Positions 45,901 through 53,413 of a stretch of 64,000 nucleotides of DNA are shown in pieces (position 1 is the first letter of the stretch; every line of letters starts with the position of its first letter). This DNA comes from Algivirga pacifica. GTDB lineage: Bacteria > Bacteroidota > Bacteroidia > Cytophagales > Flammeovirgaceae. The notes under the pieces were generated by a model. The model worked only from the letters and a program-made list of their open reading frames with translations, did no database searches and was not told the DNA's origin. A program made the position numbers and the translations under genes. Where the stretch lies: positions 62,001-126,000 of the forward strand of contig NZ_BAABJX010000045.1 of the NCBI RefSeq assembly GCF_039543525.1, in the 5' to 3' direction.

Positions 45901-46116
45901 TCAAACTGGTTGAACCGTACACCTTTTGGAATGGTCTCTTTTGGCTTTGTTGCTCGTAACCTGTTTATCGTAACGCCAGATAGTAATATCTATGTGGACC
46001 CAGAGATGACTTCGTTTGCTTCAGGCTCTGGAGTGGATGCAGGTTCAGAATTTGGAGAATTTACGACAACACTTCCTACAAGAAGTATGGGAGGAATGCT
46101 CAAGTTTACCTTCTAA
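42943..46116 (+). CDS. SusC/RagA-type TonB-linked outer membrane transporter (second locus)
   Basis: 1057 residues. Signal peptide MIKQLLFSLCLCISTSLVAW, then a carboxypeptidase-regulatory-like domain (RVVTGVVSDENGPLPGVTVV), TonB-box-like DEVVVTA, plug (LQGKVAGINITRASGNPG, GLSSLTGNNQPLYVINGVPV, SVLKGASATALYGLRGANG) and a long barrel ending RSMGGMLKFTF. It heads a four-gene operon (susC-susD-lipoprotein-lipoprotein; gaps 41, 56 and 23 bp). The substrate is not deducible because no hydrolase is linked. It is related to the first SusC (2422) but not a recent copy. Confidence 0.93.
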   Translation: MIKQLLFSLCLCISTSLVAWSQDRVVTGVVSDENGPLPGVTVVIKGTTNGTVTGIDGDYQLTIPEGDITLVYQFVGYKDKEVAVGNQSVIDVQMEADTKELDEVVVTAIGIERSERSLGYSVTAVDSEELVKTNETSALNSLQGKVAGINITRASGNPGASTKVRIRGLSSLTGNNQPLYVINGVPVSNSSLGSSDLNGSLDFGNALNDINPDDIVNISVLKGASATALYGLRGANGVIMITTKSGKDAALRRRKAEVTVNLGVTFDTPLKLPELQNRFGQGFNGEEDLSENTSWGPRFDGKLRLWGRQVGTQQKAKPFENLENNIRNFFGVGVQFNTSVSLGGGNDKVNYYASYSNVTSDGYIPSDKDIYQRNTFTFSGGAKLTNNLKSSASVSYINTEGRQVFGGQSQNSVFDNLYQTPRDIPVTELADLNDPFNTPENYYTPYGLINPYFVIEEYGNNYNQDRVFGNILLEYELLEGLSLQWRLGDDVINRRLEQWSPLLEIEGPNAAQSDPGQYQVTREYVNQINSDLIASYLWKISEDFSLNTIAGWNVNHRGSETLVTQINSLESPGFYDLSNSSDLPIATQINSQRRLQAIYASVDADFRNFLFLTAAARNEWSSTLPEDNRSFFYPSVNLSFLFSELIDNDLFTYGKVRLGYARSANDALPYQTETVFFPSGFTDGFTQLRFPLANTAAFSENNLAGNPNLKPELTDEFELGTELRFFTGRLYIDATYYNKTTSDVILAVPLPLSTGYSVQTRNAARVRNKGIELLVRGTPVETDNFNWTISWNFTRNRNEVLELTDGVEEVSLGGLSTIQFQAIPGQPMGVFKGQVPLRDDNGNIVVNESGRPIFEQNVILGDSQEDFITGLTNSFQWRGLTFDFTLDYRKGGLMYSRTADIMHFLGTTPETLYNDRRPFVIPGSVVNVNPDPNGEPQYEPNTVPIAQENNSLLTFWGDGGFEGDRAYLVKKDYVKLREINISYRLPSNWLNRTPFGMVSFGFVARNLFIVTPDSNIYVDPEMTSFASGSGVDAGSEFGEFTTTLPTRSMGGMLKFTF

Positions 46117-46157
46117 TAGAAGCCTGTCAAACCTTCATTAATTACATTATTAGAATT

Positions 46158-47678
46158 ATGCGAAAAATAACCATCTATATAACCTCATTACTACTGCTGA
46201 TCCAAGGAGGGAGTTGTAGTAGTGATTGGTTTGATATTAATCAAAACCCAAACGCAGCTCAGTCTTCTACCATACAGTTGACTTTGCCTGCTGGAATTGC
46301 AGGAGTTGCCTATGTCTTTGGAGGAAAATTCCAAGTATTAGGAGGCTTGTGGGGACAATATTGGACACAGTCTCCAGGAGCTCAACAGTATAGAGATTTG
46401 GATCAGTATAAGGTAAGTCCAGGAGAGTTTTCTCGTATGTGGCAAATTATGTACACAGGAGCTGATAGAGGGTCAGTAAACCTACAAGGATCAGGAGCCT
46501 TGAAAGATCTGACGGCCGTGCAGCGTATGGCAAGAGAACAAGAAAACTGGACTTATTATTTGATTGCCACAACCATGAAGGTATATGGTTTTCAGATGAT
46601 GGCTGATTTGTACAATGATATTCCTTATACGGAAGCACTCAAGGGCCTTGAGGTAGCTGCTCCTATATTTGATGAAGGACCTTTGGTGTATGACTCTTTG
46701 ATCAATGAGTTAGATTTTGCACTGGGTCAAGATTTGACGATTAAGGATCCTACGGCAGAACTAGGACCAGAAGAGGTAGGCACAGAGGATTTTGTCTTTG
46801 CTGGAGATATGGATCAATGGGTACGTTTTGCAAATACCCTAAAATTGAAAATATACCTCAGACAAGTAAATGCCCGCCCAGAGGTTACTCAGGCTGGAGT
46901 ACAAGAATTATTCAGTAATGGCGCAGAGTTTCTAGTAGAAGAGTCAGCAGCAATGACACAGTTCAATGATGCGGCGAGTCAGCGTAATCCCTTGTATGAG
47001 ACGGAGGTGACCTTTCTAGGAAATACCAGTTTGATTGCCAGTAATACTTCTTTACAGTACTTGTTGGATAATAATGACCCTCGCATTGATGAATTTTATG
47101 AGTTGTCTAGGAGTGATAACGCTTATATAGGATTAGATCAGGGAACATTATTTGGAGATGGGAATAGCGACAACTATTCTAGGGTTGATCTAGGACCTGT
47201 TAAGCCAGTATATTTTATGACAGTGGCTGAAGCATATTTTCTATTGGCTGAAGCAGCATTACGTTATCCTGCAGCAGTAGGAGAAACTCCTCAGGTATTT
47301 TATGATGCTGGAGTTACAGCTTCTTTCGAAAGATTAGAACTATTGGAAGATGATATGCCTCCCGTACAAGTAGCCGACGGAGGGGTATATGCTTATCCCA
47401 CCACAGGTGATTTTGAAACACAGTTAGAGGCTATCATTACTCAAAAATGGGTAGAATTGAATGGTATAGGAGGTCCTGAGGGTTTCTTTGAATTTAATCG
47501 TACCGGTTATCCATCCTTTTTCGTAGAGTCGGCGAATCCTTTCGTGAATGGAATAGGGTTTCCTCAACGTATACCATACGATAATGAAGAGGCACAAGTA
47601 AATCCTAATGCACCAAGTTACAACGAACTAGAGGTGCGTAATGGAGTATGGTGGTCTTTAAAAGCAACTGGCAATTAA
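46158..47678 (+). CDS. SusD/RagB-like lipoprotein, SusD2 group (second locus)
   Basis: 506 residues. Lipobox QGGSC (Cys about 20) followed by SSDWFDINQNPNAAQ. Segments GGLWGQYWTQSPGAQQYRDLDQY, YYLIATTMKVYGFQMMADLYNDIPYTEAL and TVAEAYFLLAEAALRYP fit the SusD/RagB helical fold of the subgroup typical for uncharacterised PULs. It binds ligand at the surface and hands it to the SusC barrel encoded 41 bp upstream. Confidence 0.92.
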   Translation: MRKITIYITSLLLLIQGGSCSSDWFDINQNPNAAQSSTIQLTLPAGIAGVAYVFGGKFQVLGGLWGQYWTQSPGAQQYRDLDQYKVSPGEFSRMWQIMYTGADRGSVNLQGSGALKDLTAVQRMAREQENWTYYLIATTMKVYGFQMMADLYNDIPYTEALKGLEVAAPIFDEGPLVYDSLINELDFALGQDLTIKDPTAELGPEEVGTEDFVFAGDMDQWVRFANTLKLKIYLRQVNARPEVTQAGVQELFSNGAEFLVEESAAMTQFNDAASQRNPLYETEVTFLGNTSLIASNTSLQYLLDNNDPRIDEFYELSRSDNAYIGLDQGTLFGDGNSDNYSRVDLGPVKPVYFMTVAEAYFLLAEAALRYPAAVGETPQVFYDAGVTASFERLELLEDDMPPVQVADGGVYAYPTTGDFETQLEAIITQKWVELNGIGGPEGFFEFNRTGYPSFFVESANPFVNGIGFPQRIPYDNEEAQVNPNAPSYNELEVRNGVWWSLKATGN

Positions 47679-47734
47679 TTGTTTTCCCTTTCTTCGGAAA
47701 GGGAAAAAATTTAAAAAAATTCATCAGAAAAATC

Positions 47735-48364
47735 ATGAATAAAATCAAACCATATATAACTATTGTAGCCATTGGTCTTTGGGTGTTGGGAAGTGGTTGT
47801 GATCGAGAAGATAATGTGTCTACAATTATCAATTTCGCAGTGATTGAACTGCAAGGAGATGAGTATGTTTATTTAAATCCTGGTGATGAGTTTACAGACC
47901 CAGGAGCTACTGCAACAGAGAACGAGCAGGAGATTAATGTAAATGTTAGTGGCACTGTAGATACGGCTACACCAGGGGTATATGAAGTCGTATACTCAGC
48001 CCAAAATAGCGAAGGGTTTGAGGCTTCAGAAACACGTTATGTTATTGTTAGAAATGAGAATTATGATCCGAGTATAGATATTACGGGAAGTTATGATCGA
48101 GGAGGAAATCCAGCGGTAGTTACTGCAAGAGATGATCAAGGGTTATATTTTACGACGAATGGATGGGGGTCGTCTTCTGTCATACCTTTTGAGTTTGTGG
48201 ATTTGGGAGGGGGAGAGTTACAGATCGTACCATCGACAACGGTATTTGGACCTGTAAGTGGTACTGGAACGATTAATGATCCCGAAGGCGATTTGGTTTT
48301 CTTTGTGACCTTATCTGCTTTTGGAATTGTGGATAGCAAGAGAGTATTTACCAAGGTGGAGTAA
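47735..48364 (+). CDS. Lipoprotein with Ig-like DUF5011 domain
   Basis: 209 residues from ATG 47735, chosen because it opens a lipoprotein signal (MNKIKPYITIVAIGLWVLGSGC); 29 codons of open frame upstream overlap susD. Residues about 35-110 (AVIELQGDEYVYLNPGDEFTDPGATATENE.., GVYEVVYSAQNSEGFEASETRYVIV) form a DUF5011/HYR-like immunoglobulin domain. The C-terminal part is a small beta-rich domain with GGNPAVVTARDDQGLYFTTNGWG. It belongs to the SusCD operon and is probably a surface binding protein. Confidence 0.82.
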   Translation: MNKIKPYITIVAIGLWVLGSGCDREDNVSTIINFAVIELQGDEYVYLNPGDEFTDPGATATENEQEINVNVSGTVDTATPGVYEVVYSAQNSEGFEASETRYVIVRNENYDPSIDITGSYDRGGNPAVVTARDDQGLYFTTNGWGSSSVIPFEFVDLGGGELQIVPSTTVFGPVSGTGTINDPEGDLVFFVTLSAFGIVDSKRVFTKVE

Positions 48365-48387
48365 TTAATCTTTTTACGATAGACATT

Positions 48388-48876
48388 ATGAGAAAACTAA
48401 CACATTATTTATTAACCCTTTGCACCATTATTGGTATTAATGCTTGTTATTATGATGGTGATTTAGGACTGGATGAGTCCAACTATGACGTAACAGAATT
48501 ATCTAATTTTGATTTGGCAGGGGAATATGTGGGAACGGAAAACTGTGATGGAGAGGAGTACTTTTATCATTTCTTTATCGCATCTTTTGCAGATAGTCAG
48601 GTAGTATTGGATAATGTAGCCGATTTTGGTTATCGGATATTGGCTGATGTGTCCGATGGAGAGGTAAGTGCTAATGAAGCATTAGATTTGGGACATGATT
48701 ATGAAGTGGGAGAAGAAGTGGTGATTAGTGTGAGTAACTTCTCTTTCACCAAAGGGGAAACAGCAGTACAGGACTCTATATCCCTGGAATATACCATAAC
48801 AGATCGTTCGGATAATAGCAGCTTTACTTGTTCTTTTACGGGAGTCAGGTTTAATGGATTTGAAGGAGAGCAGTAG
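48388..48876 (+). CDS. Small lipoprotein of the second SusCD operon, unknown
   Basis: 162 residues. Lipobox GINAC (Cys about 20) followed by an acidic beta-rich domain (FDLAGEYVGTENCDGEEYFYHFF, ISVSNFSFTKGETAVQDSISLEYTI, FTCSFTGVRF) of the lipocalin-like type. It resembles the C-terminal region of the lipoprotein at 7240 in character (AGEYVGTENC versus LQGTYQTT) but I cannot name the family. Last gene of the operon. Confidence 0.7.
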   Translation: MRKLTHYLLTLCTIIGINACYYDGDLGLDESNYDVTELSNFDLAGEYVGTENCDGEEYFYHFFIASFADSQVVLDNVADFGYRILADVSDGEVSANEALDLGHDYEVGEEVVISVSNFSFTKGETAVQDSISLEYTITDRSDNSSFTCSFTGVRFNGFEGEQ

Positions 48877-48904
48877 TAATAATAAGGTCTGCTTAGAAAA
48901 AGAG

Positions 48905-49243
48905 AGAGATGAGTCATCCCATATTAACATTTAAGGGGTGGCTCATATTTTTTTTCTTTAAAAAGTGCCTTTATATATCTAAAAGTGGCCTTGAAGAATT
49001 GCCGTTAAAATTTTTAATCGTAAAAGCGTTAAGAAAATTCCATTGTTTGAGCGTAGCGAGTTTGGAATTTTTAGCTTTTGCGATTAGAAATTAGGCAAAT
49101 TCTTCAAAGCCTTGATTTTTTTGCTTCGTTTTTTCATCAAGGAAAAAATGAAGAAGTTCATAAAGGGCTTTTGAGATAGCTGTAAAGTGATGAATTCTCA
49201 GAAAGCTAAGCCATTTGTTAATATGGGATGATTCATATTTTTT
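48905..49243. repeat. MITE-like palindromic element, copy 1 (about 340 bp)
   Basis: Outer arms GATGAGTCATCCCATATTAACA (about 48907) and TGTTAATATGGGATGATTCAT (about 49216-49236) are complementary. Inside, GGCCTTGAAGAATTGCC pairs with GGCAAATTCTTCAAAGCC around a core containing the small palindrome GAGCGTAGCGAG. A second copy at 51939-52244 is nearly identical over its length. No transposase is encoded. Confidence 0.85.
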
Positions 49244-49248
49244 ATGCA

Positions 49249-49280
49249 TAAAAAAAACCGATACATTCAATGTATCGGTT
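49249..49280 (-). terminator. Terminator of the tRNA operon
   Basis: On the minus strand AACCGATACATT and AATGTATCGGTT form a near-perfect stem and are followed by eight T. It lies 4 bp after the 3' end of the last tRNA-Arg. Confidence 0.85.
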
Positions 49281-49283
49281 CTG

Positions 49284-49357
49284 TGATCCGGACAGGACTC
49301 GAACCTGTAACCTTCTGCTTAGAAGGCAGAAGCTCTATCCAGTTGAGCTACCGGACC
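49284..49357 (-). tRNA. tRNA-Arg (TCT), copy 1
   Basis: 74 nt. Acceptor GGTCCGG/CCGGATC with discriminator A; anticodon loop CTTCTAA gives anticodon TCT; T loop GGTTCGAGTCC is normal. CCA is not encoded. It is identical in sequence to the copy at 49620. Confidence 0.95.
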
Positions 49358-49443
49358 ATTGCCTTCATTACATTTGTAGTAACTTATAGATCAATATCTT
49401 AGTTCATTTTTTGAAAGAAGAAGTGATCGTTGTAATAGTTTCG

Positions 49444-49518
49444 TCGGGGTGGCAGGATTCGAACCTGCGACCCCCTGGTCCCAAACCAGGTGCGCTAACC
49501 GGGCTGCGCTACACCCCG
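49444..49518 (-). tRNA. tRNA-Pro (TGG), copy 1
   Basis: 75 nt. Acceptor CGGGGTG/CACCCCG with discriminator A; anticodon loop TTTGGGA gives TGG. CCA is not encoded. It is identical in sequence to the copy at 49732. Confidence 0.95.
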
Positions 49519-49527
49519 AAACTATGG

Positions 49528-49610
49528 CGGAGAGTGCGGGGATCGAACCCGCGCATCGAAAAACGATGACAGCTTAGCAGGCTGCTGCATTACCACTCTG
49601 CCAACTCTCC
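49528..49610 (-). tRNA. tRNA-Ser (GCT), copy 1
   Basis: 83 nt with a long variable arm (CATCG...CGATG), as expected for class II tRNA. Anticodon loop CTGCTAA gives GCT. The three bases after discriminator G are CCA (49525-49527), unlike copy 2, so an encoded CCA may be coincidental. Confidence 0.95.
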
Positions 49611-49619
49611 TAAAGAAAG

Positions 49620-49693
49620 TGATCCGGACAGGACTCGAACCTGTAACCTTCTGCTTAGAAGGCAGAAGCTCTATCCAGTTGAGCTACCGGACC
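49620..49693 (-). tRNA. tRNA-Arg (TCT), copy 2
   Basis: 74 nt, same sequence as the tRNA at 49284, offset by 336 bp. Anticodon TCT. Confidence 0.95.
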
Positions 49694-49731
49694 ATTATTT
49701 CCTTATATGTTTTGCAAGATGAAATCTCTCG

Positions 49732-49806
49732 TCGGGGTGGCAGGATTCGAACCTGCGACCCCCTGGTCCCAAACCAGGTGCGCTAACCGGGCTGCGCTAC
49801 ACCCCG
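49732..49806 (-). tRNA. tRNA-Pro (TGG), copy 2
   Basis: 75 nt, same sequence as the tRNA at 49444. Anticodon TGG. The spacer to tRNA-Arg is 38 nt here but 86 nt in the other cassette. Confidence 0.95.
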
Positions 49807-49818
49807 AGAACTATTGTG

Positions 49819-49902
49819 CGGAGAGTGCGGGGATCGAACCCGCGCATCGAATAAACGATGACAGCTTAGCAGGCTGCTGCATTACCACTCTGCCAACTCT
49901 CC
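49819..49902 (-). tRNA. tRNA-Ser (GCT), copy 2
   Basis: 84 nt; anticodon GCT. It differs from copy 1 only in the loop of the variable arm, which is one base longer (TTTATT versus TTTTT). It is the first tRNA of the operon. Confidence 0.95.
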
Positions 49903-49931
49903 CAATAGACTATATTTCGTCATTGCGATTG

Positions 49932-49964
49932 CAAATATAGGGGTTCGTCTAACTCATATCCAAA
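49932..49964 (-). promoter_or_regulatory. Promoter of the tRNA operon
   Basis: On the minus strand TTTG (49961-49964), a 21-nt spacer and TATATTTG (49932-49939) fit the Bacteroidota consensus well. The first tRNA-Ser begins 30 nt downstream. Confidence 0.7.
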
Positions 49965-50151
49965 CGCCACTGACAAAAAATGTTAAATATAATAGGGGTT
50001 GTATTTCATCATGCTGATAATCAAAGAGAAATTTTTTTACTTTATTTTTGAACATTTTGAGGATTCTACTGAATCCATAAATTTGGAGAGTATAATTCGA
50101 TTTTTTTAGTGTATGAACGCTTCTTGTAAATACTAAACAAGCAATCAAGAT

Positions 50152-51123
50152 ATGACATTTGGCAGAGACTTTGGTATGTTGGAGATTTCCCTGATTATAG
50201 CATTTGTAGTGCTATATGGTTTGTACCTGTTTAGGGTATATCGGGTATCAAAGGTATTGGGAACTCCTATGCGGGCAACAATTTATAAATTGTTGTTGCG
50301 TACGCTCTACTTTGGACTGTTCTTAGTCGCCTTGAGAGGGCCAGCTTATAAGCAAGGGAAAAAGGAGATGCAGACGATTGGTAAGGATATTTATATGTGT
50401 GTGGATTTATCCAAATCCATGGATACGGAAGATATTGCTCCTTCCAGATTACAACGTGTAAAATTCTTGTTGAAGGAGATTGTTTCTAATTTTAGTTCTG
50501 ATCGTTTAGGATTGATTGTGTTTACTAATGAGGCCTTCTTGCAATGTCCTTTGACGTTTGATGGCAGTGCCTTGAACTTGTTTATTGAGGCGATGAGTAC
50601 TAACCTGATATTTTCCTCTGGAACAGATTTTGGACCTCCTTTGCGTTTGGCAATCAAGAAACTTAAAGAGGCACAGGAAACGGTAACAACAGATGTACAA
50701 AGTAAAACTATTCTTCTGATTAGTGATGGAGAAGATTTTGGAGAGGAAACCACGGAAGTACTACAAGAAATTAAGGATGAAAATATTCGTTTATTTACCC
50801 TTGGAGTAGGAACGTATGAAGGGGGTAAAATCCCTTATGGTTACCGTTATAAGAAGGATAAGTCAGGCAATGAGGTAGTTTCTAAATTGAATAATAATTC
50901 TTTGAAGAAGTTGTCTGAGGAAACCGATGGGCGATACTTTGAAATTAGTGAAAACAAGAATGATCTTAAGTCCTTGATCAAGGCTATCAATAATATTGAA
51001 GGCACTGTAAAGGCGAGCAGACAAGTGGATGCATCTAACAATATTTACTACTATTTCTTAGCTGGAGCATTGGCTTTATTCTTGGTAGATTTATTGTTTG
51101 CTGTTCAGGTGTTTAGAATTTAG
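50152..51123 (+). CDS. batB: BatA/BatB-type von Willebrand factor A membrane protein
   Basis: 323 residues. Two N-terminal membrane helices (LEISLIIAFVVLYGLYLF, LLLRTLYFGLFLVALRG), a periplasmic vWA domain (about 80-290) with MIDAS DLSKSMD starting at Asp85 and SGTDFGPPL, and a C-terminal helix (YYYFLAGALALFLVDLLFAVQV). Bat proteins (Bacteroides aerotolerance) form an envelope complex linked to stress tolerance, often with a MoxR ATPase. The next gene is the BatC-like TPR protein. The usual batA, batD and moxR are not adjacent here. Confidence 0.85.
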   Translation: MTFGRDFGMLEISLIIAFVVLYGLYLFRVYRVSKVLGTPMRATIYKLLLRTLYFGLFLVALRGPAYKQGKKEMQTIGKDIYMCVDLSKSMDTEDIAPSRLQRVKFLLKEIVSNFSSDRLGLIVFTNEAFLQCPLTFDGSALNLFIEAMSTNLIFSSGTDFGPPLRLAIKKLKEAQETVTTDVQSKTILLISDGEDFGEETTEVLQEIKDENIRLFTLGVGTYEGGKIPYGYRYKKDKSGNEVVSKLNNNSLKKLSEETDGRYFEISENKNDLKSLIKAINNIEGTVKASRQVDASNNIYYYFLAGALALFLVDLLFAVQVFRI

Positions 51124-51161
51124 ATAAATGAAATTTAAGAGATAAACCTAATGCTATTAAG

Positions 51162-51926
51162 ATGATGTATAAAGTAATTCTCTTTCTCTTGGGCTGGAGC
51201 CTTTTGGGCGCATCAGACCCTATTAGTTTAAAAAAGATTAATGAGCATAAGGAAGCTGGGAAAAAGGCTTTAGATCAACAAGACTATACAACGGCGATTA
51301 CTCATTATCAGACTTTGGTTGATAAGTATCAAGTGACTGACGCAGGGGTGCGCCTCAATTTGGCACATGCTTACTACTTGTCTGAAAAGCCAGAGCAGGC
51401 AATGAAGTATTATCAGCAGGCTGCTTCTAGCCCAGAAAATGAGTTGAGTTCTGTTGCATATCAGCAACTAGGTGTGATGGCGACGGCTAATCAAAAACTG
51501 GATATTGCACTTTCGTTTTTCAAGGATGCTTTGAGAAAAGATCCGACTAATGAGGAAGCGCGCTATAATTATGAGTTGGTCAAGAAGTTGATGGAAAACC
51601 AGAAGCAGGATAATCAGGATCAACAGGATAAGCAAGATCAAAAAGATCAAAAGGACCAACAGGATAAGCAAGATCAAAAGGATCAAGAGAATAAGGATAA
51701 ACAAGACCAAAAAGATCAAAAGGACCAGCAAGATCAAAAAGATCAGCAGCAAGAGAATGCAGACCAAAGTCAGTCTAGTGAAGGAAAGCCCAAGGAAGAG
51801 TCAAAGATTTCTGACCAACAGGCACAGATGATTTTGGATGCATTAAAGAATAATGAAGCGCAGTTCTTACAGCAGCAACGTAAGAAGTCAACGAGAAAAG
51901 TTGATCCAGGAAAACCGGATTGGTAG
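51162..51926 (+). CDS. batC: BatC-like TPR protein with long D/Q/K repeat tract
   Basis: 254 residues. A short signal sequence (MMYKVILFLLGWSLLGASD) is followed by about three TPR repeats (AGKKALDQQDYTTAITHYQTL, LNLAHAYYLSEKPEQAMKYY, LGVMATANQKLDIALSFFKDAL). Then residues about 145-200 are a hydrophilic tract of D-Q-K-D-Q units, encoded by variable 6-15-bp DNA repeats at 51605-51755, and a conserved C-terminus (ISDQQAQMILDALKNNEAQFLQ). The layout matches BatC/BatE-type partner proteins. It starts 38 bp after batB and belongs to its operon. Confidence 0.82.
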   Translation: MMYKVILFLLGWSLLGASDPISLKKINEHKEAGKKALDQQDYTTAITHYQTLVDKYQVTDAGVRLNLAHAYYLSEKPEQAMKYYQQAASSPENELSSVAYQQLGVMATANQKLDIALSFFKDALRKDPTNEEARYNYELVKKLMENQKQDNQDQQDKQDQKDQKDQQDKQDQKDQENKDKQDQKDQKDQQDQKDQQQENADQSQSSEGKPKEESKISDQQAQMILDALKNNEAQFLQQQRKKSTRKVDPGKPDW

Positions 51927-51938
51927 AAGGAAATCAAA

Positions 51939-52244
51939 ATATGAGTCATCCCATATTAACATTTAAGGGGATGGCTCTATTTTTTTAAAAACGGCCTTGA
52001 AGAATTGCCGTTAAGATTTTTAATCGTCAAAGCGTTAAGAAAATTCCATTGTTTGAGCGTAGCGAGTTTGGGATTTTTAGCTTTGGCGATTAAAAATTAG
52101 GCGAATTCTTCAAAGCCTTGATTTTTTTGCTTCGTTTTTTCATCAAGGAAAAAATGAAGAAGCTCATAAAGGGCTTGTGAGATAGTTATAAAGTGATGAA
52201 TTCTCAGAAAGCTAAGCCATTTGTTAATATGGGATGATTCATGT
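51939..52244. repeat. MITE-like palindromic element, copy 2
   Basis: Begins ATGAGTCATCCCATATTAAC and ends GTTAATATGGGATGATTCAT, with the inner GGCCTTGAAGAATTGCCGTT and GAGCGTAGCGAG core of copy 1 (48905-49243). It is somewhat shorter near the left inner arm. It separates the batC-like gene from the convergent hydrolase gene. Confidence 0.85.
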
Positions 52245-52260
52245 TTTTTTTGGTAATAGA

Positions 52261-53157
52261 TTATTTGGGTAAAAAGTATTGTTTAAGAAAACGAGCGCTT
52301 TCTTTTTGGGCTGCCTCTGCGGCTTCTTTGTTGTAACGAGGGCTACTAGGGTTGGCAAAAGCATGATCTGCATCATAAGTCACTACTTTCAGGGTTTTTC
52401 CAGCTTCTGTCATACTTTGCTCGAATTCCTTGACTACTTTTTCATCAATCCACTTATCCTTTTCTGCAAAAATACCGAGTACAGGAGCCTTAAGGTCACG
52501 CTTTAGAATATTACTATCGGTTACAGGCATTCCGTAATAGATAATACAAGCTCTCATGTCTTCTTCAGCAATTAAGGCCGACTGTAATGACCAGCCTCCT
52601 CCAAAACACCAGCCAATAGAGGCAAATTCTTTATCTCTTCCGCAATAGTTGATAGCTCCTTTGATGATATTACGAGCTCTCTTGGTATCGACTCCTTTCA
52701 TGTACTCTCCAGCTTTCTCTCTAGTCTCAGCAACCTTTCCATCGTATAAGTCAATTGCCAATACATGTACTCCTTCCATTTTCTCGGCCCAAAGCTCACT
52801 TTCCTGCATGATGTGTTCATTGAGTCCCCACCATTCGTGGAATACCAACAAGTATTTATTTGATTTCCGGTCTCCTTTGATATAGTAGGCGTTGGCTTTT
52901 TTTCCCCCTAATGTTTTAAAAGAGATCATTTTTCCTTTGGCTTTTTTCTTGTCAAAAGAAATAGCCCTAGGTAACTCGTGTGCCTTCAGAAAATCTGAAT
53001 CATTCGTGAAAGCAGTAAAGGCTGACTGCTGTATATCTGCTGAGTGACAGAGTCTACTTTCTTTAGGCGGCGTTGCAATGTTGGGACGCATAAATGCGGA
53101 GATTGTCAGCGTAATACTGATTAAAGTGAGTGAGAAGATAATTCCAAGCTTTTTCAT
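52261..53157 (-). CDS. Dienelactone hydrolase family protein, exported
   Basis: 298 residues. An N-terminal hydrophobic segment (LGIIFSLTLISITLTISAF) suggests export or anchoring. The catalytic Cys184 is in GWCFGGGW, Asp in FAEKDKWID and His in DADHAFAN, the Cys-Asp-His triad of dienelactone hydrolases. VFHEWWGLNEHI holds the oxyanion region. Substrate unknown; many members are general esterases. A linker of about 70 residues precedes the hydrolase domain (LCHSADIQQSAF.., DFLKAHELPRAISF). Confidence 0.87.
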   Translation of the reverse strand: MKKLGIIFSLTLISITLTISAFMRPNIATPPKESRLCHSADIQQSAFTAFTNDSDFLKAHELPRAISFDKKKAKGKMISFKTLGGKKANAYYIKGDRKSNKYLLVFHEWWGLNEHIMQESELWAEKMEGVHVLAIDLYDGKVAETREKAGEYMKGVDTKRARNIIKGAINYCGRDKEFASIGWCFGGGWSLQSALIAEEDMRACIIYYGMPVTDSNILKRDLKAPVLGIFAEKDKWIDEKVVKEFEQSMTEAGKTLKVVTYDADHAFANPSSPRYNKEAAEAAQKESARFLKQYFLPK

Positions 53158-53204
53158 AATGTGTATAGTTTTATGTTGAAGGGTATTTATTGTTTATCGT
53201 TTTG

Positions 53205-53325
53205 AAAGTTTATCGGTTATTGCTTATCGCTTAAAAATAATATTGGGAAATACCTATAGGGTATTGTATGTTACCTAGGGGGAAAATAATTTTCTTAACT
53301 GATAACTGTATTAACCGACAGATCC
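53205..53325. repeat. Degenerate palindrome of the ACCGATA family, copy 2
   Basis: GTTTATCGGTTATTGCTTATCGCTTA (about 53209-53234) is shared with 16021-16046. The right arm (TTTTCTTAACTGATAACTGTATTAACCGAC, about 53290-53320) is an eroded version of the AACCGAT tandem in the first copy. Confidence 0.65.
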
Positions 53326-53340
53326 AAAGTATGTTTATGA

Positions 53341-53388
53341 CATTTTGTCTTAAAATAATTCTTTTAAAATTAGAATGAAGACAAAATG
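53341..53388. promoter_or_regulatory. Inverted repeat upstream of hsp20, possible operator or enhancer site
   Basis: CATTTTGTCTT (53341-53351) and AAGACAAAATG (53378-53388) are exact complements 26 nt apart. The position, about 70 nt upstream of a sigma-54-like element, would suit an activator site. Confidence 0.35.
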
Positions 53389-53413
53389 GCATTAAATGAT
53401 GTTTTTTTTGGAT

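Noticed and set aside
48909..49094. Small frame of 61 codons after the second SusCD operon
   Set aside because: It lies wholly inside the MITE-like repeat.
49525..49527. Encoded CCA at the 3' end of tRNA-Ser copy 1
   Set aside because: The other five tRNAs lack it and copy 2 has CAC here, so it is probably coincidental.
49707..49940. Plus-strand frame of 77 codons containing GVAGFEPATPWSQTRCANRAAL
   Set aside because: It is the antisense translation of the tRNA-Pro and tRNA-Ser genes, a well-known false protein in databases.
51468..51767. Minus-strand frame extremely rich in Leu and Ile
   Set aside because: It is antisense to the D/Q/K repeat tract of the BatC-like gene; the hydrophobic composition is a mirror of that repeat.
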